The translations under genes and the position numbers were made by a program. DNA of 64,000 nt. It comes from Streptococcus entericus DSM 14446 (GTDB lineage Bacteria > Bacillota > Bacilli > Lactobacillales > Streptococcaceae). The notes under the pieces were generated by a model, which saw nothing but the letters and a program-made list of their open reading frames with translations, was not told the DNA's origin and searched no databases. How positions within the stretch are numbered: position 1 is the stretch's first letter; the number at the start of each line of letters is the position of its first letter. Below are positions 42,481 through 51,368 of this stretch, one piece after another. The stretch covers positions 148,619 to 212,618 of the forward strand of contig NZ_KB904156.1 of the NCBI RefSeq assembly GCF_000380025.1. Direction: 5' to 3'.

Positions 42481-42510
42481 ATTATATCACAACGCAAGCG
42501 TTATCAGCAA
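42481..42510 (-). promoter_or_regulatory. pflB: pfl promoter with cre-like element
   Basis: On the minus strand TTGCTG (42505-42510) and TATAAT (42481-42486) are spaced by 18 bp. The element TGATAACGCTTGCG (42493-42506), which deviates from the CcpA consensus at two positions, occupies the spacer, consistent with carbon-source control of pfl. Confidence 0.6.
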
Positions 42511-42590
42511 GAGAAAACAAGGTTTGTGAAGAAGTTCTTTAATAATACAGTTCTAGTCAAAAGTCTAACTGTACTATAAAATTGTTTTAT

Positions 42591-42618
42591 TTGCAGAAAA
42601 TCCTAGAAATCGTATAAT
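42591..42618 (+). promoter_or_regulatory. dinB: dinB promoter
   Basis: TTGCAG (42591-42596), a 16-bp spacer and TATAAT (42613-42618). No LexA/HdiR or ComX cin-box is visible. Confidence 0.55.
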
Positions 42619-42654
42619 AGTAAAGAGAACGAACGTGCCTAGAAAGGAGCAGCC

Positions 42655-43758
42655 ATGTTGATTTTCCCCCTCATCAATGACACCTCACGCAAGATTATCC
42701 ACATTGATATGGATGCTTTTTTTGCGGCGGTGGAAGTGCGGGACAACCCTAGCCTGCGTGGCAAGCCTGTGATTATTGGTGCTGACCCTCGAGAAACAGG
42801 TGGACGTGGGGTGGTCTCGACCTGCTCCTACGAGGCTAGGGCCTTTGGTGTTCGCTCTGCCATGTCCAGTAAAGAAGCCTATGATCGTTGCCCTCAAGCG
42901 GTCTTCATCTCTGGCAATTACAGCAAGTATCAGGAGGTTGGGCGTCAGGTGCGGGAGATTTTTGCCCGTTACACGGACAAGATTGAGCCCATGAGCATCG
43001 ATGAGGCTTATCTGGATGTGACGGCTAATAAGCTGGGCATCGCATCGGCTGTTAAGATTGCCAAGATGATTCAGTACGACGTTTGGCAGGAGTTGCAGCT
43101 CACCTGCTCGGCTGGCGTGTCCTACAATAAATTTCTAGCCAAATTAGCCAGTGATTTTCAAAAGCCAGCTGGCTTGACCTTGATTTTACCTGAGGAGGCG
43201 GAAGGGTTTCTGGCAAACCTGCCCATTGAAAAATTTCATGGGGTTGGCAAGAAAACGGTTGAACGCTTGCATGAGATGGGGGTCTTTACAGGCAAGGATT
43301 TACAAGGGTTGTCAGAGATGGTTCTCATTGATCAGTTTGGGCGGTTCGGCTATGACCTCTATCGCAAGGCCAGAGGCATTTCCAACAGCCCTGTCAGAAC
43401 CGACCGTGTTCGCAAGTCCATCGGCAGTGAGCGGACCTATGCGAAGCTCCTTTACGCTGATGAGGATGCCAAAGTCGAAATCAGCAAAAATGCTAAGCGT
43501 GTGGCGGCTACTCTAGCCAAACATGGCAAACAAGGCAGAACCATCGTCCTCAAGGTGCGTTACGCAGACTTTTCCACGTTAACCAAACGCCGCACCCTAG
43601 ATGAGGCAACGGCTCATTTTGAGGTGATTGAAAGAATCGCTTATGACATTTTTGATGAATTGGTGGAAAATACCTCAGGGATACGGCTCCTGGGAGTGAC
43701 TGTAACAGGCTTGGAAAGCGATGATGGCAGGCTGGATCTCCTGGAAAGACAAGAATAA
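42655..43758 (+). CDS. dinB: DNA polymerase IV
   Basis: 367 residues, Y-family translesion polymerase. Catalytic acidic residues are in [14 protein letters not shown] and the [10 protein letters not shown] motif. The steric-gate and little-finger regions follow, with [16 protein letters not shown] as the helix-hairpin-helix thumb. The AAAGGAG site precedes the ATG at 42655. The C-terminus ends without an obvious beta-clamp QxxLF motif. Monocistronic with a terminator behind it. Confidence 0.96.
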   Translation: MLIFPLINDTSRKIIHIDMDAFFAAVEVRDNPSLRGKPVIIGADPRETGGRGVVSTCSYEARAFGVRSAMSSKEAYDRCPQAVFISGNYSKYQEVGRQVREIFARYTDKIEPMSIDEAYLDVTANKLGIASAVKIAKMIQYDVWQELQLTCSAGVSYNKFLAKLASDFQKPAGLTLILPEEAEGFLANLPIEKFHGVGKKTVERLHEMGVFTGKDLQGLSEMVLIDQFGRFGYDLYRKARGISNSPVRTDRVRKSIGSERTYAKLLYADEDAKVEISKNAKRVAATLAKHGKQGRTIVLKVRYADFSTLTKRRTLDEATAHFEVIERIAYDIFDELVENTSGIRLLGVTVTGLESDDGRLDLLERQE

Positions 43759-43800
43759 GCCTAGATTTGAGTAGTGTTTAACGACCTATCTAGGCTTTGT
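43757..43800 (+). terminator. dinB terminator
   Basis: The 10-bp stem AAGCCTAGAT/ATCTAGGCTT has a long 21-base loop and only a short T tract. Confidence 0.6.
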
Positions 43801-43818
43801 TACTATCAGTCAGGAGAT

Positions 43819-44013
43819 TTACTCATCATCCGTGATTTCGTCACATTTTTTCAGAATACGTTTGAAGGCCATAAAAACATGAAAAGAAGGAACAAATAAG
43901 AAGGGTACTGCCCCATGCCAGCCATTTAGGTAGAGGATAATAAAGAAACCCGCAAAGTAAAGGATATGAGCGAGGGCAAGTCTTCTACCCTCTTGGTAAA
44001 TATAATCCTTCAT
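43819..44013 (-). CDS. Small two-helix membrane protein of unknown function
   Basis: 64 residues from the ATG at 44013 (MKDYIYQEGRRLAL), which follows AAGAAG; an in-frame ATG at 44049 would add 12 basic residues. Two membrane helices (LALAHILYFAGFFIILYL and VPFLFVPSFHVFMAF) are separated by NGWHG, with an acidic tail. Similar small proteins often accompany XRE regulators, but none is adjacent. Function is unknown. The region from its start to 44230 contains no supported gene. Confidence 0.55.
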   Translation of the reverse strand: MKDYIYQEGRRLALAHILYFAGFFIILYLNGWHGAVPFLFVPSFHVFMAFKRILKKCDEITDDE

Positions 44014-44236
44014 AACTGAATACTTCTTTTTGTTTGAAATCACTTTCATTTCGTTGTATACTAATAAAAAACAACTAGTTGGTATTGTCAGTGGTATAGT
44101 GAGAATGCTTCTCAGTTATGGTATGGGGTATCTTCTTTCCGAGTATTGTTTCCATTGTAATGGGAACTATTTCCCTGCACCTAATTATATAGGGTATGTC
44201 ACAACGAGAACAAGCTTCTCAAACTTCTAAAAAAAT

Positions 44237-44281
44237 AAAAGTTAGCAGGTTCTTGAATTAGGAGAATCTGCTAACTTTTTG
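44237..44281. terminator. Strong bidirectional terminator after recD2
   Basis: The perfect 12-bp stem AAAAGTTAGCAG/CTGCTAACTTTT has extra inner TTCT/AGGA pairing. It serves the minus-strand recD2 and anything arriving on the plus strand. Confidence 0.85.
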
Positions 44282-44287
44282 TTGAAT

Positions 44288-46774
44288 TCAATTCTGAACA
44301 GCTCCAAAAAACTGTTCAATATCTGCCTCGGTTAGTCCGATCATAGGGTCTATGGTCAGGAGATTTTGCCGAGTCAGGGTATAGGTTTCTGGTGTGTTGG
44401 GTGGGCTTGTTTCAAGTGTAGTGCTTTTTTTCGCTGGATGAGTGGTCTGAGGGTCTGTCACAGGGCTTGGTACTGATTGCAGCGTTTCAGTGCCAGCAGT
44501 TGTCTGGTTTAGGGTGTCGGTCAGCTTGTCGGTGGTCTTGTCTGTCTCTGCTTGTTCTGCTCGGCTATTTTCCCCTAAAAAGCGCTCAACCAAGTAGGTA
44601 GCCCGCAGGCTCCCTTGAGTGCGCACAGCCTGATCGAAGGCTGCCACCTCACCCAACATGACCAGTTTGCTCTTGGCGCGTGTGATGGCCGTGTAGAGGA
44701 GGTTGCGCTGGAGCATGCGGCTGGCTCCTCGGGTAATCGGCAGGATTACAACAGAAAATTCACTGCCCTGGGACTTGTGGATGCTCATGGCGTAGGCCAA
44801 GGTGATTTTGCCCCAATCCTTGCGGGGGTAGGTGACCTCATTGCCGTCAAAGGCGATGGTCAGCTCATCCTGCTTACTATCGGTGTACTTTGCAAGTTCC
44901 AGCTGAGTGATGACACCGATGTCGCCATTGAACACATTGCTTTCAGGGTCATTGACCAGGTGCAGGACCTTGTCGCCCTCCCGAAAGAGGGTCTCGTTAA
45001 AGGCAAACTCCAGCTGGTCATCTTTAGGATTGATCAGGTTCTGAAGTAGCTGATTGAGTACGGTGATGCCAGCTGGTCCTCGATACATGGGGGCCAGCAC
45101 TTGGATGTCTTGGGGAGCGATGCCGCTCCTCATGGCAGAGCTGACAATCTTGGTCACCATGTCTGGGATAAACTGGGCTTGGGCTTCAAAGTAGGAGCGA
45201 TCAGCCTTTTTCTGTGTAAAGTCTGCAGGCAAGCTGCCGGCCTTCATCTGACTGGCCAAGGTGACAATGGTTGAGTCATCAGACTGGCGGAAGATTTTGG
45301 TCAGAGCGACTTGGGAGAGGTTATCGACCTTGAGGAGGTCAGCCAGTACCTGACCAGGACCGACCGATGGCAGCTGGTCACTGTCGCCCACGATAATCAG
45401 CTGGGTATTGGACGAGATGGCTGCAAAGAGTTGGTTGGCTAACCAAGTATCCACCATCGAAAACTCATCCACGATGACCAAATCAGCGTCCAAATAATCA
45501 TCTAAGGTCTGGTAGTCCCCTTCAGTGGTCAAGCCCAGATGCCGATGAATGGTCGCCGCTGGTAGCCCTGTTAACTCAGTCATCCGCCTAGCGGCTCGGC
45601 CTGTCGGTGCTGCCAGCACAATCGGCAGATCTCGGGCCTCCATATTTAGCCCGTGAAGTTTGCCATAGGCGGATAAGATGCCGTTGATGACGGTCGTCTT
45701 ACCTGTTCCAGGCCCACCGGTTAGTATAAAGACCTTGCTGTTGAGGGCTTGGGCGATGGCGTCTTTTTGCGTCTGGTCGTAGCTGATACCTAGCTCGTCT
45801 TGAACCCTAACGATAGTATCATCTAGCTCCTCATCGGCAATCGGCTCACCGAGATGATTGTCCAAGAGCCGTGTCAGATGGCGGTGGATGCCCTGTTCCG
45901 CAAAGTAGAGGCTGTTGTCAAAAATCTTAGTCTCAATCTGCTGAACCTTGTCTTCAATAATGAGGTCCGATAACTCTTGGGCGACTTGAGCAGGATCAAT
46001 TTCAACCTGCCGCGCGTCTTCGAGTAGGTAGAGGGCGCGCTCCAGTAACTGTTTGGCCTCCATGTAGGTGTCTCCTGTCTCCAGACAGCCCTCCAAGAGG
46101 CTGTGAAAGAGTGCTGCCCGAAACCGTTGCGGCGACTGGCTATCAATTCCCAGCTGTTCTGCCAGCTGGTCAGCTGTCTTAAAACCGATGCCCTGAATGT
46201 CCTCGACCAGCTGATAGGGATTTTCCTGCACGAGACTCAGGCTCTTGTCCTTGTACTTGTCGACAATTTGAAGGGCAAAGCGGGTGGAGAGACCGTATTC
46301 CGCTAGTTTGGAGAGGATCTGCTCCGTTCCATAATTGACTTTCAGGGTGGCTAGAAATCCTTCGCGTTTGACCTTGGACAAACCTGTGATGGTCGCTAGG
46401 CGCTCGGGGGCTTCCAAGATTCGGTCGATGGTGTCTTCATCACCGTAAGTGGCCACGATTTTTTCGGCAATTTTCTTGCCGATACCCTTGAATTGGTCAG
46501 AAGAGAAGTACTTGACCAAGCCAGATGCCGATGGTTTGGCGCGCTCGTAGCGGGTCACCGCCAACTGTTCTCCGTAGCGGGGGTGCTGGGTGAGATTGCC
46601 CCAGAAGGTATACTGCTCTCCCTCTACAACTTCAGCGATAGTGCCGGTCACGATAATCTCGACATCATCAAAATCGCTATCGGTCTCCTCAATAGTCAGT
46701 AGAATAATCTTGAAAAAATTACTGGCATTTTCAAAAATCACCCGTTCAATAGTACCTGAAAAATAAGTTTCCAT
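44288..46774 (-). CDS. recD2: RecD-like ATP-dependent DNA helicase RecD2
   Basis: 828 residues. The N-terminal OB and helix-hairpin-helix region (IGKKIAEKIVATYG, GIGFKTADQLAEQLG) is followed by a superfamily 1B helicase core: Walker A LTGGPGTGKTTVING, DEASMV-like VDEFSMVD, VGDSDQLPSVGPG, and the C-terminal AYAMSIHKSQGSEFSVV and YTAITRAKSKLV. The last 90 residues are a low-complexity Thr/Pro/Glu tail. RecD2 acts in recombination and replication-fork restart in bacteria without RecBC. It lies downstream of lepB with an intervening terminator. Confidence 0.95.
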   Translation of the reverse strand: METYFSGTIERVIFENASNFFKIILLTIEETDSDFDDVEIIVTGTIAEVVEGEQYTFWGNLTQHPRYGEQLAVTRYERAKPSASGLVKYFSSDQFKGIGKKIAEKIVATYGDEDTIDRILEAPERLATITGLSKVKREGFLATLKVNYGTEQILSKLAEYGLSTRFALQIVDKYKDKSLSLVQENPYQLVEDIQGIGFKTADQLAEQLGIDSQSPQRFRAALFHSLLEGCLETGDTYMEAKQLLERALYLLEDARQVEIDPAQVAQELSDLIIEDKVQQIETKIFDNSLYFAEQGIHRHLTRLLDNHLGEPIADEELDDTIVRVQDELGISYDQTQKDAIAQALNSKVFILTGGPGTGKTTVINGILSAYGKLHGLNMEARDLPIVLAAPTGRAARRMTELTGLPAATIHRHLGLTTEGDYQTLDDYLDADLVIVDEFSMVDTWLANQLFAAISSNTQLIIVGDSDQLPSVGPGQVLADLLKVDNLSQVALTKIFRQSDDSTIVTLASQMKAGSLPADFTQKKADRSYFEAQAQFIPDMVTKIVSSAMRSGIAPQDIQVLAPMYRGPAGITVLNQLLQNLINPKDDQLEFAFNETLFREGDKVLHLVNDPESNVFNGDIGVITQLELAKYTDSKQDELTIAFDGNEVTYPRKDWGKITLAYAMSIHKSQGSEFSVVILPITRGASRMLQRNLLYTAITRAKSKLVMLGEVAAFDQAVRTQGSLRATYLVERFLGENSRAEQAETDKTTDKLTDTLNQTTAGTETLQSVPSPVTDPQTTHPAKKSTTLETSPPNTPETYTLTRQNLLTIDPMIGLTEADIEQFFGAVQN

Positions 46775-46808
46775 ACTTGTCCTTGTTTTACTTTTTTTCT
46801 ATTATAGC

Positions 46809-46844
46809 ACAAAAGAAAATCAGATGATGGGGCTCATCATCTGA
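46809..46844 (-). terminator. lepB terminator
   Basis: TCAGATGATG/CATCATCTGA is a perfect 10-bp stem. On the minus strand it is followed by TTTTCTTTTG. It separates lepB from recD2. Confidence 0.8.
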
Positions 46845-46857
46845 CATTCTACTTACT

Positions 46858-47451
46858 CTAATCAATTGTCCCTAAACTGTTAAATGGCCAGAAACGGAAC
46901 ATCACTTCACCTATGATATTCTCCCGCTTAAAAGTACCGACATGGCGACTGTCTTTTGAAACAATCCGATCGTCACCGATAAGGAAATACTCGCCTTCAG
47001 GTACAGTTACCGTAAAATCGGCATTGCCTGTAGCATCAGCAGTGAAACTCGGTGATGCGAGGGCTAACTCTTGAAAGAGTTTGCTGTAGGCATAGGTACT
47101 CTGTAGCTTGTCTTCTTGGAATTTTGCCATGAATTCAGCCAGATAGGGCTCGTTCGTCTCAATCCCGTTGATGGTCAAGATGTCGTTATGGTAGCTAATA
47201 GTGTCTCCAGGCATGCCAACAACGCGTTTGACGATTCGCTTGGTTTCGCCATTTGCTTCTTCTTGAGCAACAACAATATCAAAGCGATCGATCGGTGTGA
47301 CCTTGAGGACGAAAAGGCGATCACCGTGGGCAAGGGTTGGATCCATGGAATGCCCATCAACTTGGACATTGACAAAAATAAAGAGCCAAGCCAAGAGCAT
47401 CAGGGTCATGGTGAGGATAAAGCTTCCCCATTCTTTCATAAAGTTTTTCAT
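46858..47451 (-). CDS. lepB: Type I signal peptidase
   Basis: 197 residues. One N-terminal helix (about 10-28) anchors an extracellular serine/lysine protease domain. The catalytic serine is in VDGHSMDPTL, the lysine in RIVKRVVGMPGD, and box E appears as GEYFLIGDDR followed by SKDSRHVGTF. It removes signal peptides from Sec-exported proteins. It lies eight bases downstream of rnhC on the minus strand. Confidence 0.95.
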   Translation of the reverse strand: MKNFMKEWGSFILTMTLMLLAWLFIFVNVQVDGHSMDPTLAHGDRLFVLKVTPIDRFDIVVAQEEANGETKRIVKRVVGMPGDTISYHNDILTINGIETNEPYLAEFMAKFQEDKLQSTYAYSKLFQELALASPSFTADATGNADFTVTVPEGEYFLIGDDRIVSKDSRHVGTFKRENIIGEVMFRFWPFNSLGTID

Positions 47452-47458
47452 TGATAGT

Positions 47459-48406
47459 TCACCTTTTCTTTAACAAATTGTATGCTTTTTGTGTATTTTT
47501 GAAATGCCATTTGGCTACTTGTGTCAAACCATCCTGACCAAACCGGGCTAGAATCTGGCTGGCAACCTTGTCAGAAGCTGTGCCTGCGCCACTGGGCAAC
47601 GTTAAACCAATCTGCTGGCTCAAGCTGTCCAGATTATCCAGAAACAGTTTGCGGGCGATGATTGAACTCGCTGCCACAGCCAGATATTGACTTTCTGCTT
47701 TTTGAATGAGGCTGATGGGCTGATGGAACTGGTTAACCTCCTGCCGCAGGTACTTGCGGTAGTTGCTCTCGCTGGTAAAAGCATCAATGACGATGGCTTC
47801 TGGCTCACTCACTTCCTGCAAGAGCAGGAAAATTGCCTGATTGTGGAGGGCGACCTTAACGGAGACGGCGTTATGCCTGAGCCCTTCACCGACCACTTGA
47901 TTGTATTTTTTCGGGGTCAATAGCAGAGCTTTGTGGGGGATTTTTTCTTCCAACAAGGGAGCGATTTGCCTGATTTTTTGGTCGGTCAGGGTCTTTGAGT
48001 CCCCAACGCCCAGCTGTCTTAGCCAAGTATGGTCACTAGGCGTGACATAGCTAGCCACAACTGCTAGACCGCCAAAGTAAGACCCGTTCCCCACCTCGTC
48101 AGACCCGATCAAACTGAGCTGATTGCTGGGTTGACCAGTAGCGGTCGGTCTGGTTGAGTTGCTAATGGCTGTGTTTTTGCTTGAGGCCTGCTCAGCCATT
48201 TCCATAAAGCCCAAATCCGCTGCCACTGCCTGTGCCTGACTACCTTGAATCAGGAGTTTGCCTGAGGCGTAGAGGGTTAGGGTGCAGCCCTTGAGTTTAG
48301 CAACTGTCAGGGCATGGGCGTTTTGATGAGCCACCGCGTAGGGGGCAAGGGTGTGCTGTGCTGTTGTCAGAGCCGTCGGCGCAAGCTCAAAAACCAGATG
48401 TGTCAT
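47459..48406 (-). CDS. rnhC: Ribonuclease HIII
   Basis: 315 residues. A TBP-like N-terminal substrate-binding domain (1-85) precedes the type 2 RNase H fold, with the catalytic DE pair in [15 protein letters not shown], the later acidic residues in [10 protein letters not shown] and [13 protein letters not shown], and a C-terminal [11 protein letters not shown] loop. It removes RNA from RNA-DNA hybrids. The order rnhC-lepB-recD2 on one strand is the usual streptococcal arrangement. Confidence 0.95.
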   Translation of the reverse strand: MTHLVFELAPTALTTAQHTLAPYAVAHQNAHALTVAKLKGCTLTLYASGKLLIQGSQAQAVAADLGFMEMAEQASSKNTAISNSTRPTATGQPSNQLSLIGSDEVGNGSYFGGLAVVASYVTPSDHTWLRQLGVGDSKTLTDQKIRQIAPLLEEKIPHKALLLTPKKYNQVVGEGLRHNAVSVKVALHNQAIFLLLQEVSEPEAIVIDAFTSESNYRKYLRQEVNQFHQPISLIQKAESQYLAVAASSIIARKLFLDNLDSLSQQIGLTLPSGAGTASDKVASQILARFGQDGLTQVAKWHFKNTQKAYNLLKKR

Positions 48407-48518
48407 GTTTCTATTGTATCATAAAGTTGCCTAGCTTGCTGGCTCGAAAATGATGATTTTGAAACTTTTTTTAGCGTTCGGGAATTGCTGATTTCTAAAT
48501 TTTTTTAGTGACAGATTC

Positions 48519-48547
48519 TTGTTTTTTGACTCGAAACATGTTACACT
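48519..48547 (+). promoter_or_regulatory. Promoter of the speA leader RNA
   Basis: TTGTTT (48519-48524), a 17-bp spacer and TACACT (48542-48547), preceded by the extended element TGT. It would start a transcript at about 48554. Confidence 0.6.
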
Positions 48548-48553
48548 AATCAA

Positions 48554-49036
48554 GACTAGAAGTTTAGCAGCAATGTTTTCTAGCAAATAATGCCCTTTAT
48601 AAGCCGACGGACAGGCGGGGCAGTAGCCGAAGCGTGGTCAATATGACCACATTATTGATTGAGGTCGAACGTCTGTTCACTATCGAGCTAGTGCTTGAGC
48701 TCCTCCTTTGAGTGTCACTCGTCGTTAAACTTTTTCGCCGTATGCTCAGTATGGTTGTAAAAGTTTGTCTAGATTGACATCACATGAGCCGCTCATCCGA
48801 CAAGCTCGCCGATGTGATCATTTGTTCTAAAGCTCGATTTTATAAGTTGATGACTGACCTTGCTTCAGTCACTATAAGCAGCTGTGGGGGTAAGCCCACA
48901 ATCATCTTGTGAAACGGTCAATAAAGTACGTGATATTTGCATTGAGAGTAGGAAACATTAGGCACATAAACTCAAGATAAAAACCAACGTCATAAACCCA
49001 ATGGACAGGATGAGTTTATCCTGTTCTTTTTTTGTT
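48554..49036 (+). ncRNA. Candidate structured leader or small RNA before the polyamine operon
   Basis: About 480 nt without a gene, bounded by a promoter and a strong terminator. Stems seen include CTAGAA/TTCTAG at the 5' end, GTGGTCA/TGACCAC, AAACTTTT/AAAAGTTT with inner pairing, CATCACAT/ATGTGATC-type arms, TGACTGA/TCAGTCA (48851-48871) and TGTGGG/CCCACA (48883-48900). A long-range stem, ATCGAGCT (48682-48689) with AGCTCGAT (48831-48838), encloses two of them. The density of helices is much higher than in other gaps here. It does not match the T-box, tmRNA, RNase P or 4.5S patterns I know. A polyamine- or arginine-responsive attenuator, or an independent small RNA, are the main options. Confidence 0.5.
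49003..49033 (+). terminator. Terminator between leader RNA and speA
   Basis: ACAGGAT/ATCCTGT stem with six-base loop, followed by TTTTTTT. It lies 39 bp before the speA start codon and so can act as an attenuator. Confidence 0.88.
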
Positions 49037-49071
49037 TCACGCTATTCCCTTAACCTTGGAAAGGAGTTGTC

Positions 49072-50520
49072 ATGACCCCATTAGATCAGAACCGAGCCCC
49101 CATTTACCAAGGGCTGGTCAATTTGCGCAAGAAGCGTATCGTTCCGTTTGACGTGCCAGGACACAAGCGCGGCCGCGGTAACCCAGAACTGGTGGAGCTC
49201 TTGGGGGAGAAGTGTGTTGGCATTGATGTCAACTCCATGAAGCCCTTGGACAATTTAGGACACCCTGTCTCCATCATCCGTGAGGCTGAGGAGTTGGCTG
49301 CCGAGGCCTTTGGTGCGGCGCATGCCTTTCTCATGATTGGCGGCACGACCTCCTCGGTGCAGAGCATGATTCTTGCCACCTGCAAGGCTGGCGACAAGAT
49401 TATTTTGCCGCGCAACGTCCACAAGTCTGCCATCAATGCCCTGGTGCTATGCGGTGCCATTCCCATCTATGTAGAGATGAGCGTTCAACCTCAGATTGGC
49501 ATTGCCTTGGCTTTAGAGACCGACCGCTTGGCTGCGGCCATAGCAGAGCATCCTGATGCGGTTGCCGTCCTGGTCAACAACCCGACCTACTACGGCATTT
49601 GTTCAGACCTGAGAGCCTTGACGGAGCTGGCGCATGCGCATGGCATGACCGTCTTGGTTGATGAAGCTCACGGTGCTCATCTGGGCTTTACAGATCACCT
49701 GCCCTTGTCTGCTATGGAAGCAGGAGCTGACATGGCGGCTGTGTCCATGCACAAATCTGGCGGTAGCCTGACCCAGTCGTCGCTCCTTTTGGTCGGTGAG
49801 GGGGTTAATGCGGAATACGTTCGCCAGATCATCAACCTAACCCAGTCGACCTCGGCCTCCTACCTGCTCCTGTCCAGTTTGGACATTTCCCGCCGTAACC
49901 TCGCCCTGCGTGGGCAGGCTTCCTTTGAGCGTGTGATTGAGATGGCGGAGTATGCCAGACGGGAGATTAACGCCATCGGTGGCTACTATGCCTACGGCAA
50001 GGAGCTGATTGATGGGGTGACTGTCCATGATTTTGACGTGACCAAGCTGTCCGTTTACACACAGGGTATCGGCCTGACAGGGATTGAGGTCTACGACTTG
50101 CTCCGAGATGAGTATGACATTCAGATTGAGTTTGGGGATATTGGCAATATTCTGGCTTACATTTCCATCGGTGATCGCCTGCAAGACATTGAGCGTCTGG
50201 TGGGAGCGTTAGCAGACATCAAGCGGCTATATGCGCGGGATGGGAGTGACCTGATAGCTGGAGAATACATCCAGCCCCAGCTCGTGCTATCTCCCCAAGA
50301 AGCCTTCTACGCCAAGCGCAAGCGTCTTCCGCTAGCGTCTGCGGTTGGTCAGGTCTGCGGTGAGTTCGTCATGTGCTACCCGCCAGGCATTCCCCTCCTT
50401 GCCCCAGGCGAGCGGGTGACCCAGGACATTGTGGACTATATCCAATTTGCCAAGGAGCGCGGTTGCTCGCTCCAGGGAACAGAAGACCCTGATGTGGAGA
50501 TGATTAATGTGATTGAATAA
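49072..50520 (+). CDS. speA: PLP-dependent arginine (or lysine) decarboxylase
   Basis: 482 residues, aspartate-aminotransferase-fold Orn/Lys/Arg decarboxylase of the short Bacillus SpeA type. Seen are FDVPGHKRGRGNPELVEL, VDEAHGAHLGFT and the PLP lysine in SMHKSGGSLTQSSLL. The C-terminal domain carries MCYPPGIPLLAPGE. In pneumococcus the ortholog was labelled lysine decarboxylase, but presence of agmatine deiminase and N-carbamoylputrescine amidase downstream argues for arginine to agmatine. First gene of the polyamine cluster, after the structured leader, with AAAGGAG before its ATG. Confidence 0.93.
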   Translation: MTPLDQNRAPIYQGLVNLRKKRIVPFDVPGHKRGRGNPELVELLGEKCVGIDVNSMKPLDNLGHPVSIIREAEELAAEAFGAAHAFLMIGGTTSSVQSMILATCKAGDKIILPRNVHKSAINALVLCGAIPIYVEMSVQPQIGIALALETDRLAAAIAEHPDAVAVLVNNPTYYGICSDLRALTELAHAHGMTVLVDEAHGAHLGFTDHLPLSAMEAGADMAAVSMHKSGGSLTQSSLLLVGEGVNAEYVRQIINLTQSTSASYLLLSSLDISRRNLALRGQASFERVIEMAEYARREINAIGGYYAYGKELIDGVTVHDFDVTKLSVYTQGIGLTGIEVYDLLRDEYDIQIEFGDIGNILAYISIGDRLQDIERLVGALADIKRLYARDGSDLIAGEYIQPQLVLSPQEAFYAKRKRLPLASAVGQVCGEFVMCYPPGIPLLAPGERVTQDIVDYIQFAKERGCSLQGTEDPDVEMINVIE

Positions 50521-50614
50521 AGATGAATTAGCTAGTCGTATCTTGTCTGACCTACTAGGTCAGCAGGTGACTACTCAGATAATTCAGTTAACGACCTGAA
50601 GTTTAAGTCTGATA

Positions 50615-51154
50615 ATGAAACAAGAAGATTTTAGAAAAATATCAGATATGCCCACAGAGGTGATTGAAAAATATGGTCCTCGAGTACCCGAAGAACTCGT
50701 TCAAATCTGGAAAGAGTATGGACTAGGAACTTTTTTGAATGATTACCTCAAAATAATCAACCCAGATGACTATAAAGAATTTGTCAAGGAAACGTATTGT
50801 CGAGGTGAGTCGTCACTCCCAATTTTTATAACTGCGTTTGGAGACATCATCATTCTAGAAGAAAATAAATATTTGAGATTAATTCGATATAAAGAGGGTG
50901 ATTTTGTATCTATTCTGGAAAATATGTATTATTTTTTAGAGGATTTAGAGGATGAAGAACTTTTAGAAGATTATTTCGAAATTCCTCTGTATGAAGAAGC
51001 GATTACTCGATTTGGTTCTCTGAGCTATGACCAGTGTTTTGGTTTTGTCCCCTTATTAGGATTGGGTGGCAAAAAACATGTCGATAATCTGGATAAGGTA
51101 AAAACCAGAGAACATCTGCAGCTCATCGTTGAACTTGTGGGAGGCGTGTTCTAA
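50615..51154 (+). CDS. Orphan GAD-like/Tdi1-type (DUF1851) immunity protein
   Basis: 179 residues. The N-terminal segment PTEVIEKYGPRVPEELVQIW resembles the GAD-like domain, and the C-terminal region ITRFGSLSYDQCFGFVPLLGLGG followed by TREHLQLIVELVG is typical of DUF1851/Tdi1_C. Such proteins are immunity partners of polymorphic or type VI toxins. No toxin, LXG protein or secretion gene is adjacent. The gene is clearly more A/T-rich than the polyamine genes around it and has no strong ribosome site, which points to insertion between speA and speE by transfer. Confidence 0.75.
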   Translation: MKQEDFRKISDMPTEVIEKYGPRVPEELVQIWKEYGLGTFLNDYLKIINPDDYKEFVKETYCRGESSLPIFITAFGDIIILEENKYLRLIRYKEGDFVSILENMYYFLEDLEDEELLEDYFEIPLYEEAITRFGSLSYDQCFGFVPLLGLGGKKHVDNLDKVKTREHLQLIVELVGGVF

Positions 51155-51287
51155 CTCTGAGTAGGTAGATGCTAAGGTCTGAGCTTGAAAATATAAAGCG
51201 AAGACGCTTGTTGTTACAAATAGAAAAAAGTTTTAGAAAGGAATTGAACACGGGACTACTTTTCTAGGAAAAATGATAAATCTTTCC

Positions 51288-51348
51288 CTGATGCCAAGCA
51301 TCAGCGTCAGATTTCCTATTTTTCTACGAAAAGTTTCGGCGAGCCGAA
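51288..51348 (+). promoter_or_regulatory. speE: Hairpin-rich segment upstream of speE start
   Basis: Two perfect small hairpins, CTGATGC-CAA-GCATCAG (51288-51304) and TTCGGC-GA-GCCGAA (51335-51348), lie between an in-frame ATG at 51273 and the family start at 51369. The latter has no recognisable Shine-Dalgarno sequence. Translation initiation of speE may therefore depend on RNA structure or use the upstream ATG (AGGA site). Confidence 0.45.
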
Positions 51349-51368
51349 CCGTCCCTTTGTATCTTATT

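Noticed and set aside
41950-42579. 209-codon frame antisense to pfl
   Set aside because: Antisense to a well-supported core gene, with composition typical of a reversed highly expressed gene.
44030-44230. 66-codon plus-strand frame between dinB and recD2
   Set aside because: It overlaps the start of the small membrane protein on the other strand, has a non-ATG start without a ribosome site and no recognisable composition.
48407-49071. Remnant of a protein gene, tmRNA or RNase P RNA upstream of speA
   Set aside because: No frame gives a family-like translation, there is no tag peptide or CCA end for tmRNA, and the conserved RNase P class B blocks are absent; a structured leader or unknown RNA fits better.
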